Below are positions 14,234-22,651 of a stretch of 64,000 bases of DNA, piece after piece. How positions within the stretch are numbered: the stretch's first letter is position 1; each line of letters begins with the position of its first letter. The stretch is taken from positions 124,001 through 188,000 of the forward strand of contig CAWGUB010000017.1 in NCBI GenBank assembly GCA_963825575.1. Direction: 5' to 3'. Below the pieces are notes generated by a model. It made no database searches, was not told the origin of the DNA, and saw only the letters and a list, made by a program, of their open reading frames with translations. The position numbers and the translations under genes are program-made. Source of the DNA: JAFDBW01 sp963825575 (lineage in GTDB: Bacteria; Desulfobacterota; Desulfuromonadia; Desulfuromonadales; BM103).

Positions 14234-15555
14234 CGTGCTACCTCCCGGAACTCGTCAATCAGTTTCTGCGCCATATCCAGGGTATCGTCGATGGTCCGGC
14301 GCAGCTTGCCCTGGTGGACGAAATCCGTTTCGAAACGGTCGGCAAAATCGAGCAGCCTGCGATCATCGGCCAGCATGCCGTCGCGCCCGACGACTGCTTC
14401 GAGGCGGCGCAGGTCGCAACCTTTGGCGTAAGTGCGGTAAAGGTGGTTGGCCAGATCGCGGTGGTCGTTACGGGTCTGCCCCTTGCCGATGCCATGCTGC
14501 ATCAGGCGAGACAGGCTCGGCAGCACATCCACCGGTGGGTAAATACCCTTCTGGTGGAGTTCCCGGGACAGAACGATCTGGCCTTCGGTGATGTAGCCAG
14601 TCAAGTCGGGAATCGGGTGGGTGATGTCGTCTTCGGGCATGGTCACGGTCGGCAGCAGGGTGACCGAACCTTTGCGGTTGTGGATGCGCCCGGCACGTTC
14701 ATAAAGGGAAGCCAGGTCTGAATACATGTGGCCGGGATAACCGCGCCGGCCGGGGAGTTCCTCGCGGGCGGTGGAAATTTCACGCAATGCATCACAGTAG
14801 TTGGTCATGTCGGTGATGATCACCAGCACGTCCATCTCCTGGCGGAAGGCCAGGTCTTCGGCAACGGTCAGCGCCAGACGGGGAGCCAGCAGGCGCTCGA
14901 CCACCGGATCGTCGGCGAGGTTGATGAAGCCGACGAAGCGGCTCTGCATGTGCTCGAGGGTCTGCTGATAGAACTGGTACTCGAAATGGGTCAGGCCGAG
15001 CGCAACGAACACCAGGACAAAGCCGCCGCCATCGGTCAGCCGGGCCTGGCGCAGTATCTGGTCGGTCATTTCCCTGGCCGGCAGGCCGGAGCAGGAGAAA
15101 ATCGGCAACTTCTGCCCCTTGACCAGGGTATTTAGACCGTCGATGCTTGAAAAACCGGTCTCGATGAACTCGACCGGGTGAGCACGTGCGACCGGGTTGA
15201 TCGGCGCGCCAAGCACCGGCATGCGGAATTCTGGAATGAACATAGGCAGGCCGTCGCGAGGCCTGAACGAGCCGTCGAAGACCCGTCCGAGTACGCCGGG
15301 ACCGAGTGGAACACGCATCACCGCATCAGTGAAACTGACCGTGGTGTTGTGCGTATCCAGCCCCTGGGTCCCGCCGAAGACCTGTATCAGCACCTGCTCA
15401 CCGGAGATTTTGAGGACTTCGCCGCCCAGAGTTCGTCCGTCCGGCGTCTCGATGCGCACCAGCTCGCCGAGGCGGGCGGCAAAGACCCGGTCGAGGAACA
15501 GCAGCGGCCCGCGAATGGCGCTGACCGAACTGTATTGATGTTCAGCCAGGCGCAT
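14230..15555 (-). CDS. atpB: V/A-type ATPase subunit B
   Basis: Non-catalytic nucleotide-binding-fold subunit of the V/A-type head, 441 aa from the ATG at 15555. The degenerate P-loop region reads SCSGLPARE, as in other B subunits, and ITDMTNYCDALREIS and GRRGYPGHMYSDLASLYERAG are near-invariant family segments. The frame extends upstream into subunit A in another reading frame; MRLAEHQYSS is the family-like start and overlaps the A stop by 14 bases. Symbols follow the V-type scheme. Confidence 0.95.
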   Translation of the reverse strand: MRLAEHQYSSVSAIRGPLLFLDRVFAARLGELVRIETPDGRTLGGEVLKISGEQVLIQVFGGTQGLDTHNTTVSFTDAVMRVPLGPGVLGRVFDGSFRPRDGLPMFIPEFRMPVLGAPINPVARAHPVEFIETGFSSIDGLNTLVKGQKLPIFSCSGLPAREMTDQILRQARLTDGGGFVLVFVALGLTHFEYQFYQQTLEHMQSRFVGFINLADDPVVERLLAPRLALTVAEDLAFRQEMDVLVIITDMTNYCDALREISTAREELPGRRGYPGHMYSDLASLYERAGRIHNRKGSVTLLPTVTMPEDDITHPIPDLTGYITEGQIVLSRELHQKGIYPPVDVLPSLSRLMQHGIGKGQTRNDHRDLANHLYRTYAKGCDLRRLEAVVGRDGMLADDRRLLDFADRFETDFVHQGKLRRTIDDTLDMAQKLIDEFREVAR

Positions 15556-17167
15556 TACTGGCCTCCTTGAGCAGGTCGTCGAGCAGGACCCCTTCCTTGA
15601 GGCCTGTGTTGATTCTCTCGTGTTCCGCAATCAGTTCGGCTATCTGTTCAAGAGTGCTTTGCGGCGTCGCATAGGCATCGTCTGTGAAGCTGTTCTGACA
15701 AAGGAACTCGAGGCGGACCTTTTCTGCGGTTCTCATCAGCAGACGGTCCGCGTCCTGCAGCCCTTCCATACCGACCACTTCCGACACCTCGCGCAAGGCC
15801 TCTTCCCGCTGCAGGATGTCTCGACAACGACTTTGCAGCATGGCCCACTCTGCATGCTGTTCGGTGAAATGGGCCAGAGCGGTATCGCTGTACAGGGAAT
15901 AACTCTGACTCCAGTTGATCGCCGGGAAATGCCTGCGATGGGCAAGTTGCGTGTCGAGCATGTAGAGGGCGCCGGCAACACGCAGACAGGCCTGGGTGAC
16001 CGGTTCGGCGAAATCGGCGCCGGGTGGGGACACGGCGAGAATCATGCTCAACGAACCGCTGGCACCGCTGAGCGTTTCCACCACCCCGGCGCGTTCGATA
16101 AAACCGGAAAGCCGGGAGCCGAGATAGGTCGGATAGCCATCCTCTCCCGGCATTTCTTCAAGGGCCGCGGAGATTTCGCGCAGCGCCTCGGCCCAACGCG
16201 ACAGGCTATCGGCGAGAAACAGTACATCGAGGCCCATGTCGCGGTAATACTCGGCCATGGTCACCGCAGTAAAGATCGATGACTCGCGAGCTGCGACCGG
16301 CATGTTTGACGTGTTGGCGACGATGATGGTCCGTTCCATCAGCGGCCGGTTGCTGCGGGGGTCCTGCAGCTCGTTGAATTCATCGAGCAATCCGGCCATC
16401 TCGTTGCCGCGCTCGCCACAGCCGACGTAGACGACCACGTCAACATCGGCGAACTTGGCAATCGTCTGCTCCAGCACCGTCTTGCCGGTGCCGAATCCGC
16501 CCGGGACAATGGAGACCCCGCCCTTGAGCATCGGAAAGAGAAAATCAAGGCACCGCTGACCTGTGACCAGTGGCGTAACCGGCGGAAGTTTCCGCCGGGG
16601 TGGCCGCGCCTTGCGCACCGGCCAGCTATGCCAGCCGAGCAGCGGCTGGCCGTCTTCGAAGTGCGCAGCCGGCTGCTCGAGTTGCAGCTCACCGGTATTC
16701 AGTCGCGCCAGCATGCCGTCCCGCGGAGAGAGGAGTAAATGGTCGATATGTCCCTCCCGGACCTTGCCGAAGGCCTCGCCGGTTTTCAGGGCATCGCCCG
16801 CCGTGCATTCGGAACTGAAATCCCAGCTCCGGCTGCAGTCGAGCGGAAAAGGGTTCTGCCCGCTGGTGATGAAATCGCCGCTGTCATCCTGTAGTTTGTG
16901 AAGGGGGCGTTGCAGTCCGTCGAATACACCGCCGAGCAGGCCCGGGCCAAGGTGTACCGTCAAGGGCCCCTGCGCGGTTATGACCGGTTCACCGATACCT
17001 AGTCCGCGGTTGTCCTCAAAAACCTGGACCGTGGCGATGTCGCCTTCGAGACGGACCACTTCACCGGTCAGTCGACTGTTGCCGACGAACACCCGGTCAC
17101 CGATTTTCAGATCGGGCAGATCGACGCATACTGTGGCGCCGCTGATGCTGGTGACCTTGCCGTTCAT
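15542..17167 (-). CDS. atpA: V/A-type ATPase catalytic subunit A
   Basis: Catalytic ATP-hydrolysing or -synthesising subunit, 541 aa from ATG at 17167. Walker A GGFGTGKT is near residues 222-229; the catalytic GERGNEM segment and the LADSLSRWAEALREIS and PGEDGYPTYLGSRLSGFIERAG blocks are intact. It is somewhat shorter than many A subunits (about 580 aa), mainly in the non-homologous insertion region. The start overlaps the subunit F stop in ATGA. The longer frame to 17281 overlaps F and is not needed. Confidence 0.95.
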   Translation of the reverse strand: MNGKVTSISGATVCVDLPDLKIGDRVFVGNSRLTGEVVRLEGDIATVQVFEDNRGLGIGEPVITAQGPLTVHLGPGLLGGVFDGLQRPLHKLQDDSGDFITSGQNPFPLDCSRSWDFSSECTAGDALKTGEAFGKVREGHIDHLLLSPRDGMLARLNTGELQLEQPAAHFEDGQPLLGWHSWPVRKARPPRRKLPPVTPLVTGQRCLDFLFPMLKGGVSIVPGGFGTGKTVLEQTIAKFADVDVVVYVGCGERGNEMAGLLDEFNELQDPRSNRPLMERTIIVANTSNMPVAARESSIFTAVTMAEYYRDMGLDVLFLADSLSRWAEALREISAALEEMPGEDGYPTYLGSRLSGFIERAGVVETLSGASGSLSMILAVSPPGADFAEPVTQACLRVAGALYMLDTQLAHRRHFPAINWSQSYSLYSDTALAHFTEQHAEWAMLQSRCRDILQREEALREVSEVVGMEGLQDADRLLMRTAEKVRLEFLCQNSFTDDAYATPQSTLEQIAELIAEHERINTGLKEGVLLDDLLKEASNAPG

Positions 17168-17484
17168 TTCTGCAGCCTCACATGATAGCCGAGAGCCCTT
17201 TGCACCAGGCGCTGAAGTTCGTCGACCGGTGGAGCGCGCCGGCCGGCCGGTGCCGGTAAAGTGACCAGGACGCCAGGCCAATGTTCGGTCAACTCACGCA
17301 ACCGAACCGGGTCAATTTTTTCCAGCAGCCGGTTGTCCGCAGCAATCACACCTATCTCAGGGTCTGCAAAGGCCATCTGGATTTTTTCCAGGGCCTGGTC
17401 CGGACTCAATATCTGCTGGCGGACGCCGGTCAGGGCAAAGCCGGGGGCACTGTCTTCCGGAGTCATGAAGAGGATCTCCTTCAT
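17164..17484 (-). CDS. atpF: V/A-type ATPase subunit F
   Basis: Small central-stalk subunit of 106 aa with the Rossmann-like alpha/beta fold seen in F subunits: an early strand (FALTGVRQQILSP), then EIGVIAADNRLLEKI, followed by GVLVTLPAP. It modulates rotation and coupling at the stalk. Start overlaps the end of subunit C and the stop overlaps the start of subunit A, both by ATGA, so expression is tightly coupled. Named under the V-type scheme. Confidence 0.88.
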   Translation of the reverse strand: MKEILFMTPEDSAPGFALTGVRQQILSPDQALEKIQMAFADPEIGVIAADNRLLEKIDPVRLRELTEHWPGVLVTLPAPAGRRAPPVDELQRLVQRALGYHVRLQK

Positions 17485-18362
17485 AGCAGCAGGACCTCCT
17501 CGAGCAATTCCTGCCGATCATCGACCAGGGTGCTTCGCAGTAATCTGTTATGTGCGGCAAGCTGGGTTTTCCAGAGATATTCGATAATTACGGCCAACCC
17601 GAGCGGGTCGCGTCCGGCCTGTCGCAAGAGACGCGTCAAGCCGTTAATCAGGCCCTGTTCCATGTTGACAAGCTCCAGGTTGCGGGTCGACACTCCACCC
17701 AACTTTGCGACCAGTGCGGTCAGACGTTCTTCGTCACGGGTTGTCCAGATTCGGACCAGCTGATCAATCGATATTGCACCACCGGCGGTCAATTGAGGCG
17801 CCTGGCTGACCTGCCAGCGCCAGTACTTCTTGATGACCAGGCAATTGCGCATATCGATCTGGTAGCTTAAAACCCTGTTGACAATACCCTTGCCTGAACG
17901 GTTCAGCCCGTGCTGCAGGATGCCGCTGGCAAGTTGTTGTTCAACACCGCCGGGACCGTGGCTGCGCCAGGTTACAGCCAATCCGTCGACAAACGGATAA
18001 TCTCTCTCGAGAGCCGCTTCGAGCCGGACGATGGTGCTTTCAGTGTCCGGAGCCGTCATCAGCTCCTGCAGCGGTTTGGCGAGCAGTGCATTCTGCCGGA
18101 CCGAGGCCGGCGGGTTTTCTTCAGCCAGGAGATAGCGCAGGGCCAGCACCAGGTTGCGCATGGCCAGCAGCTCGAGGAATGGGCCAAGCCGCTTGCGCAG
18201 TTGTCTGTTGAGCCGCCGGTAGACCCAGTCAACGACCTCTCCCGGAGGGCCTGTGGTGTCACTGCCGGAGGCCAGGTCGATTGCCGCGCGACGGCAGCGA
18301 AGACGTGCCAGCAGGGCGTCTGTTGGCAGTTCAGCAGGTTGAGTCGTTGCGAGAAGTTGCAT
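17481..18362 (-). CDS. atpC: V/A-type ATPase subunit C (V0 d-like)
   Basis: Funnel-shaped helical subunit linking the central stalk to the proteolipid ring (V0D/AC39 family). The 293-aa chain is almost wholly alpha-helical, with conserved-looking segments DMRNCLVIKKYWRW and RDPLGLAVIIEYLWKTQLAAHNRLLR, the latter typical of the family C-terminus. It overlaps the 3' end of subunit E by 32 bases and the start of F by four. Divergence is high, as is usual for this subunit, but position and the C-terminal signature settle it. Confidence 0.88.
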   Translation of the reverse strand: MQLLATTQPAELPTDALLARLRCRRAAIDLASGSDTTGPPGEVVDWVYRRLNRQLRKRLGPFLELLAMRNLVLALRYLLAEENPPASVRQNALLAKPLQELMTAPDTESTIVRLEAALERDYPFVDGLAVTWRSHGPGGVEQQLASGILQHGLNRSGKGIVNRVLSYQIDMRNCLVIKKYWRWQVSQAPQLTAGGAISIDQLVRIWTTRDEERLTALVAKLGGVSTRNLELVNMEQGLINGLTRLLRQAGRDPLGLAVIIEYLWKTQLAAHNRLLRSTLVDDRQELLEEVLLL

Positions 18363-18930
18363 CGTCGTCCACCCGTTTGCGAAGATCCTTCATCAGGCTC
18401 GGCAGTAAATCTGGCCAGGCTCGCATCAGTCGGCAAGAGAGGGTGTTGTCGATGCGGATCGTGCCCTCTGCATCGGTCGCTATCAGTCCTCCACCGACTG
18501 CCTCATCACAGTCAATCGTTGCTGACGGGAATGCCCGTCGGGCGAGCTCCAGATCCTCCGGATGGACTTTAACCTTCATCCATCGATATTCCGGCAGCTC
18601 ATGATACAGGACTTGCCACAGCTCCTGGCGGGCCTCCCCGATCATTTCACCCAGAACCGGGCCTGCCATCTCCAGCAGGCGCAACTCCATGGCAGCCTCT
18701 GCACGTAGCCTGTCTGCCGCGGCTCTCGCCCGCGCCTCGAAGAGCAGGTTGTTCCGCATGGTTGCTGCTTCTGCCTGCAATCCACGTTCGGTCTCATCGC
18801 GCAGATGCTCAAGGTCAGCCTCGATCTCCTTGCGGCGCTTTTCAACAGCCCCCTCGGCCTGCTGCCAGAATTCACGGGCGCGAGCCTCTCCTTCATGCTG
18901 CAGGGCTATTTTCAGCTCTGTTTCGCCCAT
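18331..18930 (-). CDS. atpE: V/A-type ATPase subunit E
   Basis: Peripheral-stalk subunit (199 aa). The N-terminal ~100 residues form a charged coiled coil (EARAREFWQQAEGAVEKRRKEIEADLEHL) that pairs with subunit G; the C-terminal half has the globular E domain with VHPEDLELA and the GGGLIATDAEGTIRIDNTL motif characteristic of the family. Preceded by the proteolipid gene with three bases between coding regions and overlapping subunit C downstream. Confidence 0.9.
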   Translation of the reverse strand: MGETELKIALQHEGEARAREFWQQAEGAVEKRRKEIEADLEHLRDETERGLQAEAATMRNNLLFEARARAAADRLRAEAAMELRLLEMAGPVLGEMIGEARQELWQVLYHELPEYRWMKVKVHPEDLELARRAFPSATIDCDEAVGGGLIATDAEGTIRIDNTLSCRLMRAWPDLLPSLMKDLRKRVDDDATSRNDSTC

Positions 18931-18933
18931 GAT

Positions 18934-19149
18934 CTACAACATCAGGAGGATCATTGCGGCAACCACGAAGCCGAGAATCACCATGGTTTCAGGGATCGCG
19001 ACCAGGATGATGATTGCGCCGGTCAATTCAGGCTTTTCAGCCAGGGTGCCGGCTCCTGCAGCACCGATCCGCGATTGGGCCCAGGCCGTGGCCAGGGCCG
19101 GAATGCCTACGGCGAGTGCGGCGGCAAATGCGATCCAGACTTTTTCCAT
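18934..19149 (-). CDS. atpK: V/A-type ATPase proteolipid subunit K
   Basis: Membrane rotor-ring subunit, 71 aa with two helices. Helix 1 ends AWAQSRIGAAGAG and helix 2 carries the ion-binding glutamate E54 in VAIPETMVILGF; Q25 is in the position used for ion coordination in several rings. The short two-helix form with AQxRIGAAG and PETxVI(L/F)G is very like Thermus, whose enzyme is proton-linked, so the coupling ion is not settled. ATG at 19149 has GGAGG at six bases; the longer frame reads into subunit I in a different phase and is rejected. Confidence 0.93.
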   Translation of the reverse strand: MEKVWIAFAAALAVGIPALATAWAQSRIGAAGAGTLAEKPELTGAIIILVAIPETMVILGFVVAAMILLML

Positions 19150-19177
19150 GTGCACCTCCTTGTTCAATGTCACCTGT

Positions 19178-21064
19178 TCAGGGGTGACGTTTCTGCCAGG
19201 GCTCGAAGCGACGTCCGCCCAGGTCGAGAAACTTGCTGAAGAACTCCACGTAATGCAGACGTAATGAATGAACCGTGGGGGCGAAAACCCCCAGCAGCAG
19301 GTTGAACGCGTGCAGGGTTCCGGCAACCAGGATACCGACCATGATGTCGCCGGTCATGCCACCCAGCCGGTTGGCGACCATGGCGAGCATGATCGAGCTG
19401 AAGCCGATTGCCATGATCCGGACGTAGGAAATGATGTTGCCCATGGTTTTAAGCAATTCAAGCGGTGCCAACAGACCCTCGGCAGCGATCAGGACCGGCA
19501 TCAGGATGCCCACGCCGATCAGCAGAGGCCCGGTCGACAGCCAGGATTGCGGGTAGAACCAGCCGACCAGTGCCAGCACCATCAGGATCACGCTGACCAG
19601 CATGGCCAGCTTGATCAGTGCCTTGCGCGGCTGGTGACGGCGCAGTTCGGTCAGTGCGCCGAGGGTCATCCCGAGCAGGATGTGTACGACACCCACCGTC
19701 AGCGAAAAGACGATCATCGGCACCACGGCCTTGCCGCGATCGAACCAGACGGGGTGCAAGCCCAGCCAGGTTTCGCCGAGATCGCCGAACAACTCACCGT
19801 AAAGAATGCCGAAAACAAGCGTGTAAAGAGCGGCAATCCCCAGAACTTTGCCGAGATCACTGGCCAGTGTCCGCGCAGGAAAATGCCTGGCCAGAAAAAA
19901 TGCCAGCATCATCAGGATCATGCCGTAACCGATGTCGCCGAGGGTCATGCCGAACAGGACAGGAAAGAAAAGGCCGATCAGGGGGGTCGGGTCGTAGGAT
20001 GAATATTTCGGCAAGGGGAGCAGGCGCGACAGGATTTCAAAAGGGGCAAAATAGCCGGGATTGCGCAACATAACCGGGACCTGGTCGAGATCTTCCTCGA
20101 GGATCGCCTGTTGCTCAAGCACAACCCGGCCGGAAAAAGAACGGTTCAGATCGTCATGCAAACTGTCGACTTGATGATTGGCCATCCAGCCCTGGACGAT
20201 GAAGCAGAGCCGGGTGGTGTAAGCTGTCGCTGTCGCACGGTAGAGGGCCAGCCTTTCTTCGAGCCAGGTCAGAGCCTGACGGTAAATCGGCCGCCAGCGG
20301 CGCGACATGTCCATCAGCCGGACCTCGATCTGATTGCATTTGCCCAGTTGTGTCTTCAGCTGGTCATGCAGCGCCGTGATGCGCTGCGGCAGGGGCAGGC
20401 CGGCAAGCTCTTCGGGAAGGGGAAGCTCCGGGACTCTTTCAGCAGTCAAGGCCTCACGCAGGTTGTCAGCCATCCCTTTGTCCGTCGCAATCAGTCCGAT
20501 CAGAGTCCCGTCCGCAGTCGTCGTGCTGCTGATATAACACCTCCCCTGGGTGCGCTCCTGCAGCAAACTGTCCAGATTATGCAGTTGACGGGAATCGCGA
20601 ATCGTTACCCCGAAAATCTCCAGGTTGGAATTTTTGGGCAGATCTTCCAGTAAGGGTTCGAGGGCTTCCCAGAAGCTCAGGTCGTGCTGGAGGTCTTCAG
20701 CATTCCTGCGGCATTCATTGAGAAGACTGGACAGGTCCCGGGCAGTGACAAGGTGCTGACCGACGAGTTCATCGAGCAGGGCCATGACCGGCAATGGCTG
20801 CAATGGCGAGCTGCCGTTGCTGATTTTCGGGAGAAGTTCCAGGAGACTGGTGACGCGCTCCTGCAGATCCTGGAAAAAACTGCGCTCACGCAGTTCATTC
20901 TCATCGAGGACCAGGGTCTGCAGTCGATCATCCTCGGCCAGCACGACCTGCTCCATGAGCTGCGGGTCTGGCTGAAAGATCCCCCGGTTATGGAGGAGGT
21001 CAAGGGTGTTCAAAAGGTCCTGTTTGGGGCCGACGATCTCAACTTTGGCCATGCGGATGATCAT
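19178..21064 (-). CDS. atpI: V/A-type ATPase membrane subunit I
   Basis: Stator membrane subunit (a/I family), 628 aa. The N-terminal ~330 residues are soluble and largely helical, attaching to the E-G peripheral stalks; the C-terminal ~300 residues hold about seven membrane segments beginning at PTPLIGLFFPVLFGMTLGDIGYG, with the conserved arginine-containing ISYVRIMAIGFSS that faces the rotor. The start MIIRMAKVEIVG at 21064 follows a GGGGGTG site; it overlaps the preceding gene by 26 bases. Coupling subunit of the complex. Confidence 0.93.
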   Translation of the reverse strand: MIIRMAKVEIVGPKQDLLNTLDLLHNRGIFQPDPQLMEQVVLAEDDRLQTLVLDENELRERSFFQDLQERVTSLLELLPKISNGSSPLQPLPVMALLDELVGQHLVTARDLSSLLNECRRNAEDLQHDLSFWEALEPLLEDLPKNSNLEIFGVTIRDSRQLHNLDSLLQERTQGRCYISSTTTADGTLIGLIATDKGMADNLREALTAERVPELPLPEELAGLPLPQRITALHDQLKTQLGKCNQIEVRLMDMSRRWRPIYRQALTWLEERLALYRATATAYTTRLCFIVQGWMANHQVDSLHDDLNRSFSGRVVLEQQAILEEDLDQVPVMLRNPGYFAPFEILSRLLPLPKYSSYDPTPLIGLFFPVLFGMTLGDIGYGMILMMLAFFLARHFPARTLASDLGKVLGIAALYTLVFGILYGELFGDLGETWLGLHPVWFDRGKAVVPMIVFSLTVGVVHILLGMTLGALTELRRHQPRKALIKLAMLVSVILMVLALVGWFYPQSWLSTGPLLIGVGILMPVLIAAEGLLAPLELLKTMGNIISYVRIMAIGFSSIMLAMVANRLGGMTGDIMVGILVAGTLHAFNLLLGVFAPTVHSLRLHYVEFFSKFLDLGGRRFEPWQKRHP

Positions 21065-21383
21065 GATCACCCCCCGGCAGCACACCTGCCAGATGCCGCT
21101 CCAAGATTTCTACTAACGTCGCATCGTCGAGCTTTGCCAGGCGTTGGCACCAATCTGTTGCGGCAGCCTCGAGGTCCGCTGCTTCGCCCATAAGCTCGGC
21201 TTTTTTCTCAGCCAGAACCTGCTCGCGCTGCTCCTCTGTTGTGGCTCGTGCCTCAGTCAGCGAGCTTTCGAGGGTCGCCAGTTCATGCGCCTGCCATTGC
21301 CCGGCACGAACCTGCTCTGCGGCCACGTTGGCCTGAATCTGTTTTTCCAGATGAATTATATTTTCCAGCAACCCGTCTGTCAT
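21039..21383 (-). CDS. V/A-type ATPase subunit G/H-like peripheral stalk protein
   Basis: First gene of the ATPase operon, 114 aa, predicted to be one long coiled coil (residues 1-80, rich in E, A, Q, R) with no membrane segment. Position before subunit I and this composition match the Thermus atpG position in G-I-K-E-C-F-A-B-D. It likely forms the heterodimeric peripheral stalk with subunit E. A His-rich end (GGDHDHPHGQS) is unusual. A -10-like TATACT lies upstream at 21414-21419 without a clear -35, so the operon promoter is probably here. Confidence 0.75.
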   Translation of the reverse strand: MTDGLLENIIHLEKQIQANVAAEQVRAGQWQAHELATLESSLTEARATTEEQREQVLAEKKAELMGEAADLEAAATDWCQRLAKLDDATLVEILERHLAGVLPGGDHDHPHGQS

Positions 21384-21486
21384 GACTAACCATTTGTTGT
21401 TTTTAATAAAACCAGTATATCAGAGTGGTTGATCTTTGCATTTTTTGTGTGGATGAATCGATGTTTCGGGCTATCGCTCGAAGTAC

Positions 21487-22617
21487 GTGACCTTGCTTGA
21501 AAAATATGCTAGATTGCGACAATTAATTCAGAATATAAAGAGTTTGGATTTCAATCAATACTTGGGGATCGCATTGTCTACTGACGTCCATCTATTGAAA
21601 ACGCTGGAACGGCGCAACCGTGAGCTTGAAGTTCTCATCGAGATCGGCAAAGCTCTGACGTCGACTGTCGATCTGAAAGACATTCTGGCCGTGATCATGA
21701 ATCATGTCAGCCACCTGCTTCACACTCAGGCCTGGTCACTGATGCTGCGGGACGAGGAGACCGGCGACCTGACCTATGAAATTGCGGTTTCTCCTGCGGC
21801 GGAAAAACTCAAGGGAATGAAGATCGCCGCAGGCCAAGGCATCGCCGGCTGGGTCGCCGAGCATGGCGAACCCCTGGTGATTGCAGACGTTAATGAAGAT
21901 GAGCGTTTTTCCGATCAGTTTGACAGGGCGTCTTCATTTATCACCCAGTCGGTTCTCTGCGTACCGGTTCGCAGCAAGGATCGCATTCTCGGCGTTATTG
22001 AACTGGTAAACGGCCCGAATGAAAGGATTTTCAGGGATGCTGACCTGCAGATTCTTTCCACCATCGCCGATTACTTGGCGATTGCCATAGAGAATGCCCG
22101 TAACTTCATGCGGGTCAGTGAACTGGTCATCACTGACGATTTGACCGGGCTCTACAACGGCCGTTATCTGCATACCCTGATCGATGAAGAAATAGAACGA
22201 GTCCGTCGCTTTGGCGGCAAGTTGTCCCTGATCTTCATTGACCTCGATTTCTTCAAAAAGGTAAATGACACCTGCGGGCACATGGTGGGCAGCCGCACCC
22301 TCAGCGAAGTCGGTGGGTTGATCAAGGACAACATCCGCAAGATTTGCAAGGCTGCCCGTTACGGCGGCGATGAGTTTGTAATCGTGCTGCCAAACACCGG
22401 CAAGCGCGGTGCCGTGACACTGGCAACCAAGCTCTGTGAGCTGTTCCGAGCATATGACTTCCTTGATGACCATGATGTCTCGTTCAGACTGACCGCCAGC
22501 TTTGGCATTGCCACATTCCCCGATGATGCGGATTCGAAAGATGGACTGATCCGTCTCGCCGACCAGGCAATGTACCGTGTCAAGGAATCCACGCGGAACG
22601 CCGTCATGTCAGCCTGA
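21487..22617 (+). CDS. GAF-domain diguanylate cyclase
   Basis: Signalling protein of 376 aa. Order: N-terminal helix (1-50), GAF sensor domain (about 60-205: LKDILAVIMNHVSHLL, GIAGWVAEHGEP, SVLCVPVRSKDRILGVIELVN), then a GGDEF domain (about 215-370) with the active-site motif ARYGGDEFVIVLP and DDLTGLYNGRYL. It should make cyclic di-GMP from GTP in response to a ligand bound by the GAF domain. The product-inhibition site RxxD is replaced by RKIC, so feedback inhibition may be lost. No membrane segments are seen; GTG start has only a weak ribosome binding site. Divergent from the ATPase operon. Confidence 0.9.
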   Translation: MTLLEKYARLRQLIQNIKSLDFNQYLGIALSTDVHLLKTLERRNRELEVLIEIGKALTSTVDLKDILAVIMNHVSHLLHTQAWSLMLRDEETGDLTYEIAVSPAAEKLKGMKIAAGQGIAGWVAEHGEPLVIADVNEDERFSDQFDRASSFITQSVLCVPVRSKDRILGVIELVNGPNERIFRDADLQILSTIADYLAIAIENARNFMRVSELVITDDLTGLYNGRYLHTLIDEEIERVRRFGGKLSLIFIDLDFFKKVNDTCGHMVGSRTLSEVGGLIKDNIRKICKAARYGGDEFVIVLPNTGKRGAVTLATKLCELFRAYDFLDDHDVSFRLTASFGIATFPDDADSKDGLIRLADQAMYRVKESTRNAVMSA

Positions 22618-22651
22618 CCCTCTTCCAGAAGTTCCAGGGCGGAGGTTCCCG

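Noticed and set aside
18934..19149. Firm sodium specificity of the V/A-type ATPase from the proteolipid motif
   Set aside because: The same glutamine and glutamate are in the proton-linked Thermus ring, so the motif does not decide.
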